Source of the DNA: SAR202 cluster bacterium bin127
Lineage (GTDB): Bacteria; Chloroflexota; Dehalococcoidia; Lucifugimonadales; Lucifugimonadaceae
Direction of reading: 5' to 3'
DNA: 64,000 bases
Assembly (NCBI GenBank): GCA_002239045.1
Contig: MPNN01000013.1
Coordinates: 1-64,000, forward strand
Shown here: positions 53,568-62,319 of the stretch, one piece after another
Numbering within the stretch: position 1 is the first letter of the stretch
Layout: each line of letters begins with the position of its first letter
Position numbers and translations under genes: made by a program
Notes under the pieces: generated by a model
Database searches by the model: none
Told to the model about the DNA's origin: nothing
Seen by the model: only the letters and a program-made list of their open reading frames with translations

Positions 53568-55493
53568 TTAGGGGATTATCGGGACGGTGATGTGGGAGGG
53601 GTGTGCGTTGTCTAGATGCAACGTGTTTCGGGCGGGTTTGGTTTGGGTGTGGCGGCCCATTGGTTCGCCGGTGTTGGGGTTGATGTCGAAACGGGGGAAG
53701 TTGCTGCTGGAGATGTCGACGCGGATTCGGTGGCCGGTTTTGAAGAGGTTGCTGGTGGGGGTTAGGAGGATCGTGATGGGGTAGATTTGGCCGGGCGACA
53801 TCATCTCCGGTTCGGTCCATGAGTTGCGGTAGCGGGTGCGGAGGATGGAGTCGCACAGGTTCATGTGGTAGCCGTCGGGGTAGTCGTCGTTGGGCGGGTA
53901 GATGTCGAGGAGTTTGGCGGTGAAGTCGGTGTCGGGAGCGTCGGATGAGATCCAGAGCTTGACCTCGATCGGGCCGGTGATTTCTAGGTCTTCGGTCAAT
54001 GGTTCGGTCTGGAAGGTGATGACGTCTGGGCGTTCTGAGAGTAGCGGATAGGGTTCGGAGCAGGCCATCAGGCCTGGTTGCTCGCGTTGGTGCATGGGAC
54101 CGGGCGTGACGAGGGAGTATGAGTGTTGGAGGATGGTGTCGGCTTGTTCTCCGGGAGGCGGAGCTTCGTCGAATGTTGGTCCGCCCTCTTCGGGTTTGTC
54201 GATCACGCTGAAACCGGCTACGTTGCCGCCGAGGGTTGGGACGGGGTTTTCGGGGTCGAAGGTGTAGGTGATGGAGGTGTTATCTGTTGCGGGTTGTTCT
54301 GTCGACAGTATGCCGTCTTCGTGGAGGTAGTAGTTGGTTGATCGCATGCGGGCAAGCGGCCATTCTTGCTCGGATCGCCAGTATCCACCGTGGTTTAGGC
54401 GACCGTCGGCGTTCTTGGTGCCGTCGCCGCCGCCCATTACGAAGAGGAGGATCGGGGGATCGTCTTCGACGCCGTTGGGTTCGTCTTTGAGCCAGCGGTC
54501 GAACCATCGGCGGCGAATGGGGTTGAATTTCGAGAAGCCCCATTGCGCGTCGGGTCCGAAATCGACGTCGCCTTCGTGAGTGGCATCGGTGCGTTGGGTT
54601 CCGTGGGCCCATGGGCCGAAGACCATGTGGGTCAGGTTCTTGTTGCGTCGGATTAGGTCAACGAAGAGGTCGGCGGTTCCGCCTGCGAAGGGGTCCCACC
54701 AGCCGCCGGTGAGGATTACGGGAATGTCGGCGTGGCGGTCGAGGTATGGCGTCTGATCGTTGTTCTCGTTTGCCCACCACTCGTCGTAATCGCCTGCGGT
54801 GTAGTAGTTGAAGAGGGTTTCTTCGAGGCTTGGGGCGTGGGCAAGTGCGGTTTCGCCGCGTTTCCATGGGGTGTTGGAGAGGAACTCACGCATGTTCTGG
54901 AAGGTTTCGGCGACGGCTAGGACGCCTTCTTCGTTGTCGCGGAGTTCGTGGGAATCGAGGGCGTGATTGTGGATTGCGGCGGCCATGTGGAAGCACATCG
55001 CACCGCCTTCTCGGGCCTCGTGGGCGTAGATGTTGGTGGGCGCTTGCTCGACCCACTGGGCGACGAGGTGAGGCGGACGGTGGAGGGCGGCGACGGTCTG
55101 GACGATGCCGCGGTGGGAGCTTCCGAGGGTGCCGATCTTGCCGTTGCACCAAGGTTGCCTGGCGATCCATTCAATGGTGTCGAATCCGTCTTCGCCTTCC
55201 CACGGGTTGCAGGTGTGGTAGTAGCGACCGTCGCCTTCGGATTTGAAGCGCGAGCGGAGGTCCTGGTTCACGAAGACGTAGCCGTGGCGGGGGTAGTAGT
55301 CGCGGACGGTGTCCCACTCGTCTTTGGACTTGTCGTAGGAGGTTCGGACGAGGAGGACTGGTGCGGGCTCGGTGATGGGTTCGCCATCTTCGTCGACGGG
55401 GAAGTGTACGTCGGCGGCGAGGCGGATGCCGTCGCGCATGGGGATCATGAGCTCTTGGTAGTGGGCGTAGGGGTTGAAATCTGAGGCAGTCAT
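53568..55493 (-). CDS. CocE/NonD-family hydrolase (peptidase S15-like)
   Basis: The 641-residue protein has an N-terminal alpha/beta hydrolase domain with nucleophile Ser126 in GTLGSSHRG, acid Asp267 in GGWWDPF and base His297 in FGPWAHG, then a jelly-roll domain with the SGHRIR-like TGHRIRVDISSSNFPR block. CocE relatives hydrolyse acyl esters, X-Pro dipeptides or beta-lactam esters; the substrate is unknown. The start MTASDFNPYAHYQELMIPMRD fits the domain. No signal peptide is seen. Confidence 0.9.
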   Translation of the reverse strand: MTASDFNPYAHYQELMIPMRDGIRLAADVHFPVDEDGEPITEPAPVLLVRTSYDKSKDEWDTVRDYYPRHGYVFVNQDLRSRFKSEGDGRYYHTCNPWEGEDGFDTIEWIARQPWCNGKIGTLGSSHRGIVQTVAALHRPPHLVAQWVEQAPTNIYAHEAREGGAMCFHMAAAIHNHALDSHELRDNEEGVLAVAETFQNMREFLSNTPWKRGETALAHAPSLEETLFNYYTAGDYDEWWANENNDQTPYLDRHADIPVILTGGWWDPFAGGTADLFVDLIRRNKNLTHMVFGPWAHGTQRTDATHEGDVDFGPDAQWGFSKFNPIRRRWFDRWLKDEPNGVEDDPPILLFVMGGGDGTKNADGRLNHGGYWRSEQEWPLARMRSTNYYLHEDGILSTEQPATDNTSITYTFDPENPVPTLGGNVAGFSVIDKPEEGGPTFDEAPPPGEQADTILQHSYSLVTPGPMHQREQPGLMACSEPYPLLSERPDVITFQTEPLTEDLEITGPIEVKLWISSDAPDTDFTAKLLDIYPPNDDYPDGYHMNLCDSILRTRYRNSWTEPEMMSPGQIYPITILLTPTSNLFKTGHRIRVDISSSNFPRFDINPNTGEPMGRHTQTKPARNTLHLDNAHPSHITVPIIP

Positions 55494-55774
55494 GGGTGGT
55501 GGTGGGATGGTGATTTGTGTGGTTGGAATGATAGGTTATGGGGTTTGAACCAGGAAGGGCAGGATGGATTTGGTAGTTTTCGGGCATCCCCTGCGTGCGA
55601 GGGCGGGTTTGAAACCCGCCCCTACGTCGCCTCCCCCTTCGCTTTGCGAAGGGGGGATCTCCACCCGTCCACGTTTGGGCGGCGGTTTTCGCTGGGATTC
55701 CGTTGGGTGCGCCGGCATGACGGTGGGTGTTTTGGGTTTATACTGTGAAGCACAGAATATGTGAGGTTGTGATC
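55494..55774. other. Repeat-filled intergenic region before vapB
   Basis: It contains GAACCAGGAAGGGCAGGAT (55545, like the 102-bp unit), a GGGCGGGTTT palindrome at 55601-55621, a CCCCTTCGC palindrome at 55633-55656 and a GATTCCGTTGGGTGC variant near 55693. TATACT at 55739-55744 is a possible -10 element for vapBC. No gene is seen. Confidence 0.6.
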
Positions 55775-56062
55775 ATGAGAAACATCACTGTGTCGGTTGA
55801 TGAGGAGACGCACCGTCTGGCACGTGTCCGAGCGGCGGAGCTTGATACTTCGCTTTCGGCGCTGGTGCGGGGGTATCTGCAGAGCTTGGCCAAAGATGGG
55901 ACTAGGGTTGGTGATGAGTCTGTGGGAGAACGACGGGCGAGGTTGTTGAGGGAGGTTGTTGCGGGGTTCGATGCGCGGGGGGTGGGTTTGGATCCACGGG
56001 AAAATTTGACTCGCGAGGAGCTGTATGACGAGGCGATAGACGGTCGAGATGCGCTTCGTTGA
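55775..56062 (+). CDS. VapB-like antitoxin (ribbon-helix-helix)
   Basis: From the ATG at 55775 the protein is 95 residues. The N-terminal MRNITVSVDEETHRLARVRA is a ribbon-helix-helix DNA-binding start, with SLSALVRGYLQSLA as the second helix. It overlaps the PIN toxin gene by 14 bases. VapB binds VapC, blocks its RNase and represses the operon. Confidence 0.82.
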   Translation: MRNITVSVDEETHRLARVRAAELDTSLSALVRGYLQSLAKDGTRVGDESVGERRARLLREVVAGFDARGVGLDPRENLTREELYDEAIDGRDALR

Positions 56063-56474
56063 CACCAATGTACTGCTCTATGCGGTGAGCTCTTTGGCGA
56101 ATGAGGCTGGCAAGCGCGAAGTCGCTCTGCAACTGATGAGTGAGGACGACTTGGCGGTTTCGGTGCAGGTGCTTCAGGAGTTTTACTATCAGGCGACGCG
56201 CTCTAACCGCCAGGGAAGGTTGTCGCACGATGATGCGATGAGGTTTATTGAGCGGCTCGTAGGTATGCGAGTGCAGCCGGTGACGCTTGACGTTTTCCAC
56301 GAGGCGGTGTCGACTAGCCATCGCTTCGGAATTTCCTACTGGGACGGGGCGATTCTGGCGGCGGTGCGCGCTCAGGGTTGCGATGCCGTCTACTCCGAGG
56401 ATCTCAGCTCGGAGCAGGACTACGACGGTGTTCAGGTGATCAATCCGTTCGCGAGTGTAGAGGATTCGACGTGA
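56049..56474 (+). CDS. VapC-type PIN-domain toxin
   Basis: The 141-residue PIN protein has the acidic metal-binding set Asp5 (VDTNVLLYA), Glu44 (QEFYY), Asp99 (YWDGAIL) and Asp118 (SEDLS). VapC toxins cut tRNA or rRNA. Start overlaps the antitoxin gene, the normal arrangement. The operon sits in a repeat-rich area, like the HepT/MNT pair. Confidence 0.88.
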   Translation: MRFVDTNVLLYAVSSLANEAGKREVALQLMSEDDLAVSVQVLQEFYYQATRSNRQGRLSHDDAMRFIERLVGMRVQPVTLDVFHEAVSTSHRFGISYWDGAILAAVRAQGCDAVYSEDLSSEQDYDGVQVINPFASVEDST

Positions 56475-56601
56475 CCGCTGACACGAGCTAGAAGGGGATT
56501 GAGGGTCTGATCTGCGAGCATTTGACCGGTGGTACAGTCGTCGAAAGCGATGCAGATGGCGAGTTGGTGGGAGGTCGTGCCGCGGCGGTTGACGCGGTTG
56601 T

Positions 56602-56628
56602 GGGGACGGGTTTGAAACCCGCCCCTAC
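56602..56628. repeat. GGGTTTGAAACCCGCCCC palindrome
   Basis: Perfect CGGGTTT/AAACCCG arms, followed by CCCCTAC; same family as 55601 and 58012. It is in a 254-base gap otherwise without a gene. Confidence 0.85.
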
Positions 56629-56728
56629 CGAATTAGGGGTTGCCGGGACGGGCCTCCCCCTAGCCCCCTCCTGAAGGAGGGCGATTTTTGGTGCGGTCTC
56701 GCATCGGGGAGGAGGGATTTGGCTGCCG

Positions 56729-57928
56729 CTAGCCCAATATCTCGCTCAACCGCCGCGAGATTTCTGCGATCTCTTGTTCTTCGCAGATGCGGACGTCGAT
56801 CTTTACGATTTGGGGGTTGGTGGCGTGGCCGGTGGTGGCTATGGCGGGGGTGCCGTTGCGGAGTTGGTCGATGAGCCATTGGGCGTCTTTGCCGGTGGCG
56901 GGATCGACTTTGACGTGGACGTTGGGCATGGGTCGGTTGTCTTCGTCGGGGAACTCGATGTAGGTGTCGGCGACCATGGGGAGGTCGGCGATGCCGGTGT
57001 GGAGCATGGCGGTCTTGCGGTGGTGCTCGGTGAGGCGTTCTTCGTCGTCTTGGTTGGCCCACCAGATGAAGGATGCGACTTGACCGACGACTTCTTCTTT
57101 GGAGACTTTGGCAACTCGGCCGATGCCGTGTGAGGGTGCGGACTGCATGGCGATGGCGTCGATGAGGTCTTGGTCGCCGGCGATGATGCCGGAGCCTTGG
57201 GGTCCTTGGATGCCTTTGCCGCCGCTAAAGCAGACGACGTCGGCGCCGATGTCGATGAATCGGTAAAGGTTTTCGCGTGGCGGGAGGCAGTTGGAGGCGT
57301 CGATGATGACGCGTGCGCCGTGGGCGTGGGCGATGTCGACGACGTCTTCGAGTGCGATGTCTTCGGGGGGAGCGTATCCGACCCAGTAGACCATCTTGGC
57401 GTCGGGGTTGTCGATGAATGCCTGGTTATACTCCTCGACGGAGACGACTTTTGTGGGACGGCCGTCTGGGTCGGGTTCGCCGATTTCGACGAATTTGACG
57501 CCAGCGGTCTTTACGGCCATGGCGTAGCCGTGGTTGACGTATTCGTCGCCTTTGTAGTTTTCGGCGCGGGCGAAGCGTTTGGCGACGCAGGGGACTTGAC
57601 CGCCTTGGACGTATGGCAGCTGCTCGATCAGGGCTTCGTCAGTGCCGGTGATGATTGCGGCGGCGGAGACCATGAGGCCGGCGGCGCAACCTGAGACGAT
57701 GTATCCGTCGTCTGCATGGGTGATTTCGGAGATGACTTTGCCGGCGGCTTTTTGCAGCTCTTTGAGGTCGACGAAGTCGTTGGCGGCGGTGCGCATGGCC
57801 TTGAGGGTTGTATCGGGGATGAGAGTGCCGCCCATGACGGTGTGGTGGCAGGTTGCGTTGATGAATTTGCGGACGCCCAATGCGGCGTATGGATCTTGTT
57901 CGAGTTGCTCTAGGGATGGCAGTGTCAT
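56729..57928 (-). CDS. SelA-like PLP-dependent enzyme (fold type I)
   Basis: The 399-residue protein resembles the SelA/DgaE/D-glucosaminate-6-phosphate ammonia-lyase-like group. The PLP lysine is Lys238 in FSGGKGIQGPQGSG and the pyridine-binding Asp210 is in VIIDASN. SelA proper makes selenocysteinyl-tRNA, but no SelB or tRNA-Sec is seen, and GGKG-containing relatives act on amino sugar acids or other amino acids. A role in degrading an amino or sugar acid fits the enzyme content of the window. The start follows ATGACACTGCC on the minus strand. Confidence 0.82.
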   Translation of the reverse strand: MTLPSLEQLEQDPYAALGVRKFINATCHHTVMGGTLIPDTTLKAMRTAANDFVDLKELQKAAGKVISEITHADDGYIVSGCAAGLMVSAAAIITGTDEALIEQLPYVQGGQVPCVAKRFARAENYKGDEYVNHGYAMAVKTAGVKFVEIGEPDPDGRPTKVVSVEEYNQAFIDNPDAKMVYWVGYAPPEDIALEDVVDIAHAHGARVIIDASNCLPPRENLYRFIDIGADVVCFSGGKGIQGPQGSGIIAGDQDLIDAIAMQSAPSHGIGRVAKVSKEEVVGQVASFIWWANQDDEERLTEHHRKTAMLHTGIADLPMVADTYIEFPDEDNRPMPNVHVKVDPATGKDAQWLIDQLRNGTPAIATTGHATNPQIVKIDVRICEEQEIAEISRRLSEILG

Positions 57929-58011
57929 GGCGGTTCCGTCCGATGTCTAAAATCGTTGACGCTAGGTTACATGGTTTCGGAGTGGGTTGGCACGGGTTTG
58001 GGCAGGTGTGA

Positions 58012-58040
58012 GTAGGGGCGGGTTTGAAACCTGCCCCGAC
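58012..58040. repeat. GTAGGGGCGGGTTTGAAACC palindrome before dnaE
   Basis: GGGGC...GCCCC and GGTTTGAAACC arms; one base from perfect. Same family as 35933, 50831, 55601 and 56602. TATACT at 58079-58084 downstream is a possible -10 element for dnaE. Confidence 0.85.
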
Positions 58041-58151
58041 CGGGTGCGGAGGTGTCGCGGCGATACCGAAGTCGTGGCTATACTGTATTGATCGACTCGA
58101 GGCTCGACGAGCCGCTAATTTCCCAATGAACTCGGAGGTGTAGGTCTAAAG

Positions 58152-61100
58152 TTGTCGGACGAGTTCGTACATCTTCACAATCACTCCGAGTATTCGCTGC
58201 TCGACGGTTACGGGCATGTCGAGGACATGGTGAAACGAGCGGCGGAGTTGGGTCAGCCGGCGATGGCGCTTACGGATCATGGGAATGTGTATGCGGCGAT
58301 CGATTTCTACAAGGCGGCGAAGGCGGCGGATGTCAAGCCGATCATTGGGATGGAGGGGTATGTTGCGTTTGGGTCGCGGCATGAGCGGACGGCGGCGGAG
58401 GGTGCGAGTGGTGGTTCGCAGCCGCACATCACGTTGCTGGCGGAGAATCTTACTGGCTATCGCAATCTTCTTCAGCTTGCCAGCAAGGCGCATCTGGAGG
58501 GGTTTTACTACCGGCCGCGTGTCGACCGAGATTTGTTGGCTGAGTATTCCGAGGGTGTGATTGTTTTGTCGGGGTGTCTGTCGGGCGAGCTGGCGCGTGA
58601 CGTGTTGCGGACGAGTGGCGATTTGACGGCGGCGCGGGAGACGGCGGCTTGGTACAAGGATGTGTTCGGAGACCGGTACTATCTCGAGTTGATGTACCAC
58701 GAGGGGGTGCCGGGACAGGATGATGTCAACAAAGCTGTCTGCCAACTGTCGGAGGAGATGGGTATCGAGTTGGTGGTGACGAACGATTGTCACTATGTCT
58801 ATCCGGAGGATGCGCCGCACCAAGACACGCTGACGTGCATCGTCACTTCGAGCAAATTGGCTGATCCGCGCCGGTTGCGGATGGAGGATCAGAGCTACTA
58901 CGTGAAATCGGCGGCGGAGATGGCGGCGGTGTTTCCTGAGCACCCGCAAGCTCTTCGCAACACGCTGGCTATTGCAGAGCGGTGCAACTTGGAGCTGACT
59001 CAGCGGCGCACAAAGTTGCCGCAGTATCCGACGCCGGACGGGATGTCGTCGGCACAGTATTTGCGGAAGGCTTGTTACGACGGTGCGATGGACCGGTTCG
59101 GGGAGATCTCGGAGGCGGTTAAGGAACGGCTCGAAAAAGAGCTCTACATCATTGAAGAGACGGACTTCGCAGACTACTTCCTCGTGGTCTGGGACATCTT
59201 CAGATTTGTGAAACAGCAGGGGATTTTGTCAACGGTGCGAGGTTCGGCGGCATCGAGCTTGGTGCTGTACTGCTTGCAGGTGACCGACTTCGATCCGCTG
59301 CCTTACGGTTTGTTCTTCGAGCGGTTCTTGAATGTCGAGCGTCGGGAGATGCCGGACATCGATATGGAGTTCGCCGACGACCGGCGGGGTGAGGTGATTC
59401 AGTACTGCCTCGAGCGTTACGGGCCGGAGCGGGTTGCGCAGATAACGACGTTCGGCACGATGAAGGCGCGGGCGGCGATCCGCGACGCGGCACGGGTGAT
59501 GGAGGACGGGGCGATCGACAACGCGGAGATTAGCGATGCATGCAACAAGCTGGTTCGAGTCGTCGCGAACCATTCTCCGATGTCTGGCAATGAGGATGAA
59601 GACGAGGCTCCGCCCCGCGAGTTCAGCCTCGGATCGCTACGTGAGCAGAGCGTGGAGTTGCAGCAACTGATTCGCCAGAACGTGACGGCCGCCGAGGTGC
59701 TCGAGAAGGCGATGGGTGTCGAAGGGCGAGTCCGGAACGTCAGCACCCATGCGGCCGGGGTCGTGATTTCGGACGAACCGCTGGTCAACTACACGGCATT
59801 GCAGCGACCGCAGAAAAGCAACGATAACGGGCTCGCAGCAACTCAGTTCTCGATGTACCAGATCGAATTCGCCGGGCTGCTCAAGTGGGATTTCTTGGGA
59901 CTGACGAACCTCGCAGTCTTGGACCGCTGTCTCAAGATAATCGCCGAAAACCGCGGCGAAGAGATCGATATCTACGAAGTGCCGTTGGATGATAAGGCGA
60001 CGTTCGATCTGATGGCGGAAGGCGACACGTTCGGATCGTTCCAGCTTGAGGGCGGCGGGATGACGCGCTACATCAAGGAGTTGAAGCCGACTTCCATCGA
60101 AGATGTGGCCGCCATGATTGCGCTGTATCGACCCGGTCCGATGCAGCACATCGATAGTCTGATCGCTCGCAAACACGGTCGACAACCCATCGAGTATCCG
60201 CATCCGAGCATCGCTCACCTGCTTGACAACACTTACGGAGTGATTGTCTATCAGGACCAGGTCATGTTGACCGCACAGGATTTCGCTGGATACACGCTTG
60301 GCGAGGCGGACATTTTGCGTAAGGCGATGGGCAAGAAGGTGCCGGCGATCATGCGGGAGGAAGAGCGAAAGTTCGTGGATGGCGCGATCAAGAAGGGGCA
60401 TTCCGAACAGGAGGGGCGCGATCTATTCACGTACATTCTGCCGTTCGCGGGATATGGATTTAACAAGGCGCACGCCGTCTCGTATGCGTACATCACTTAC
60501 TGGACGACTTATTTCAAGGCCAACTACCCGATCGAGTATTTCGTCGCGATGCTCGATTCGTTCGCCGGTGCGCCCGAGCGCGTCCAGAGGTGCATTTCGG
60601 AAGCGAAGAAGCGCGGCATCGAAGTATTGCCGCCCGACATCAACGTGTCGAAGACCTCGTTCACCGTCGACGAGAACGTCGGCGAGCACGGCGCAGTCCG
60701 TTACGGACTAGCATCCATCCGAGGCGTCGGCCCCGCAACAGTGAATGAAATTGTCGAGATCCGAGATGGCGACGGCAAAGGCCCGTTCGCCGACGTCGCC
60801 GATTTCTGCGACCGACTAGCGGAGAACACTCCTCCCGAAGCCTCTCTCAGCTGCCTTGTAAAAGCCGGCGCGTTCGATGCGATGGCTCCGCGCCAACAGT
60901 TGTTGGATCAGGCTGGTCAACTGGTCGCCCATATGCGCAAGACAGGCGCCGCTCGTTCATCTGGTCAACACTCGATGTTCGGTGGCTCCGATTCGAACGA
61001 ATCATTTCTCGGTATCGCGTTCGATCCGCCGGAAGAGCACGGCGGCATAGACATGAAGACGTTGCGCGAGTGGGAGAAGGAACTGTTCGGGTTAGTAATC

Positions 61101-61913
61101 ACCGAAAGTCAGGAGGAAGCAGCAAAACGCGCCGCTATCGAACACGAAGCTCCAAACGCTATCGTGTACGCGAGCCACGAAAAGCTGAGCACGGAAGGGT
61201 CCCGCGTCTCGGTCATCGGCAAGATCGTTGCGATCGACCGTCGCACCACACGCAACGGAAGTCCGTTCATCGCCGCGAAGATGGCGCTCCTTGACGACGA
61301 AATCGATCTCACCGTGTGGTCGAACACCTTGGACCGCACCTTCAACATTTGGCACGAAGACATCTACGCAAAGATCCGCGGTTCGATCCGTATGTTCAAC
61401 GGCGCCGCCTCTGTCGATGTCACGAGCGCAGAGGGATACGTCCCATCGCCGGAAGCGGCGAACGCACAAACCGGCGTTAATGCGGCTGTACCGCAGGCGA
61501 ACGGCCGGGGGAATGGCCGCGCGGATGGTTCGACCAATGGCCAAGTGGGGAATGGACGTGCGAATGGCGCGGCGTATCATGAAGAAACGCGCGCGCGACC
61601 GGCCGCGACGCACACCAATGGTGGTCACATGGAAGTTCCCAACATCGCCTCACCCGATGAACCGGCAGTAACGATATTGTTCGACTGCGACGGTGACGCG
61701 TCGCCTTCCCGCGAGTTGATTCATGAAGTGCTTCTCGCGTTGGGCGAGCACAAAGGCGACGGCAAGGTACTCGCCAAGCTCTCGATCGGCGGTAAGACCG
61801 TCTCGATGGACTTTCCCTTCTTCAACGTTGAACCCTCGCAAGAACTGCACTCTCAACTCGCTGGCATCGTCGGCGAACGCAACGTGGAGATGCAGGTCGG
61901 CGCGACCAATTAG
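58152..61913 (+). CDS. dnaE: DNA polymerase III alpha subunit
   Basis: The replicative polymerase is 1253 residues. It starts at TTG 58152, preceded by GGAGG at 58134-58138; the next Met would remove the PHP motif FVHLHNHSEYSLLDG (His7, His9, His11). Polymerase acids are Asp402 and Asp404 in MPDIDMEFADD. The (HhH)2 and OB-fold regions follow. A Gly/Asn-rich linker (NGRGNGRADGSTNGQ and more, about 1115-1160) separates the OB-fold from a last 90-residue domain. Codon composition shifts from G/T-rich to C-rich within the gene near 60 kb. Confidence 0.95.
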   Translation: MSDEFVHLHNHSEYSLLDGYGHVEDMVKRAAELGQPAMALTDHGNVYAAIDFYKAAKAADVKPIIGMEGYVAFGSRHERTAAEGASGGSQPHITLLAENLTGYRNLLQLASKAHLEGFYYRPRVDRDLLAEYSEGVIVLSGCLSGELARDVLRTSGDLTAARETAAWYKDVFGDRYYLELMYHEGVPGQDDVNKAVCQLSEEMGIELVVTNDCHYVYPEDAPHQDTLTCIVTSSKLADPRRLRMEDQSYYVKSAAEMAAVFPEHPQALRNTLAIAERCNLELTQRRTKLPQYPTPDGMSSAQYLRKACYDGAMDRFGEISEAVKERLEKELYIIEETDFADYFLVVWDIFRFVKQQGILSTVRGSAASSLVLYCLQVTDFDPLPYGLFFERFLNVERREMPDIDMEFADDRRGEVIQYCLERYGPERVAQITTFGTMKARAAIRDAARVMEDGAIDNAEISDACNKLVRVVANHSPMSGNEDEDEAPPREFSLGSLREQSVELQQLIRQNVTAAEVLEKAMGVEGRVRNVSTHAAGVVISDEPLVNYTALQRPQKSNDNGLAATQFSMYQIEFAGLLKWDFLGLTNLAVLDRCLKIIAENRGEEIDIYEVPLDDKATFDLMAEGDTFGSFQLEGGGMTRYIKELKPTSIEDVAAMIALYRPGPMQHIDSLIARKHGRQPIEYPHPSIAHLLDNTYGVIVYQDQVMLTAQDFAGYTLGEADILRKAMGKKVPAIMREEERKFVDGAIKKGHSEQEGRDLFTYILPFAGYGFNKAHAVSYAYITYWTTYFKANYPIEYFVAMLDSFAGAPERVQRCISEAKKRGIEVLPPDINVSKTSFTVDENVGEHGAVRYGLASIRGVGPATVNEIVEIRDGDGKGPFADVADFCDRLAENTPPEASLSCLVKAGAFDAMAPRQQLLDQAGQLVAHMRKTGAARSSGQHSMFGGSDSNESFLGIAFDPPEEHGGIDMKTLREWEKELFGLVITESQEEAAKRAAIEHEAPNAIVYASHEKLSTEGSRVSVIGKIVAIDRRTTRNGSPFIAAKMALLDDEIDLTVWSNTLDRTFNIWHEDIYAKIRGSIRMFNGAASVDVTSAEGYVPSPEAANAQTGVNAAVPQANGRGNGRADGSTNGQVGNGRANGAAYHEETRARPAATHTNGGHMEVPNIASPDEPAVTILFDCDGDASPSRELIHEVLLALGEHKGDGKVLAKLSIGGKTVSMDFPFFNVEPSQELHSQLAGIVGERNVEMQVGATN

Positions 61914-61914
61914 C

Positions 61915-62142
61915 ATGCGAGACCGATGGGTCGAGTTCGCGACTGCGCCGGACCAGATCACCGCTGAGACGTGGGCAGGTCTGGTTCGTAACGAAGGTTG
62001 CCCGTGCGCAGTGAAGTCGGACGGCATACCTTTTCTTGGAGTTTCGATGTTGCCGGTTCGGTTGATGGCGCCGGAGGATCGGGTTGAGGAGGCGCGGGAG
62101 ATTTTGGAGCGGTATGTGGATTGGTCGACTGACAACGACTAA
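61915..62142 (+). CDS. DUF2007-like small protein
   Basis: From the ATG at 61915 the protein is 75 residues, beginning one base after the dnaE stop codon. WVEFATAPDQITAETWAGLV and the closing VRLMAPEDRVEEAREIL match the small ferredoxin-like fold of DUF2007, sometimes called a putative signal-transducing protein. Very tight spacing suggests cotranscription with dnaE. Confidence 0.75.
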   Translation: MRDRWVEFATAPDQITAETWAGLVRNEGCPCAVKSDGIPFLGVSMLPVRLMAPEDRVEEAREILERYVDWSTDND

Positions 62143-62192
62143 CGCGGATGTGGGATGATGGGTGATGGGAGTGCGGGCTGGTGTGATTGCAG

Positions 62193-62316
62193 GTTTTCAG
62201 TTTGAAAACTATGCAAATTGAAAGTAGCACTTTCAAATTGCATGGTGATACGGCATTAATTCTGTGCAGATTGAAAGTAGTACTTTCAATCTGCATGAAA
62301 ATCAGATACAATCTGA
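62193..62316. repeat. Cluster of palindromes upstream of an AAA/DUF4143 ATPase
   Basis: Four inverted repeats follow one another: GTTTTCA/TGAAAAC (62193-62209); ATGCAAATTGAAAGT with ACTTTCAAATTGCAT (62211-62243, near perfect); TGCAGATTGAAAGT with ACTTTCAATCTGCA (62265-62295, perfect 14-base arms, loop AGT); and TCAGAT/ATCTGA (62302-62316), ending three bases before the ATG. The shared core is ATTGAAAGTnnnACTTTCAAT. Confidence 0.93.
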
Positions 62317-62319
62317 GGC

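Noticed and set aside
56729..57928. True selenocysteine synthase selA
   Set aside because: No selB, selD or tRNA-Sec was seen, and the sequence is closer to SelA-like enzymes of other function.
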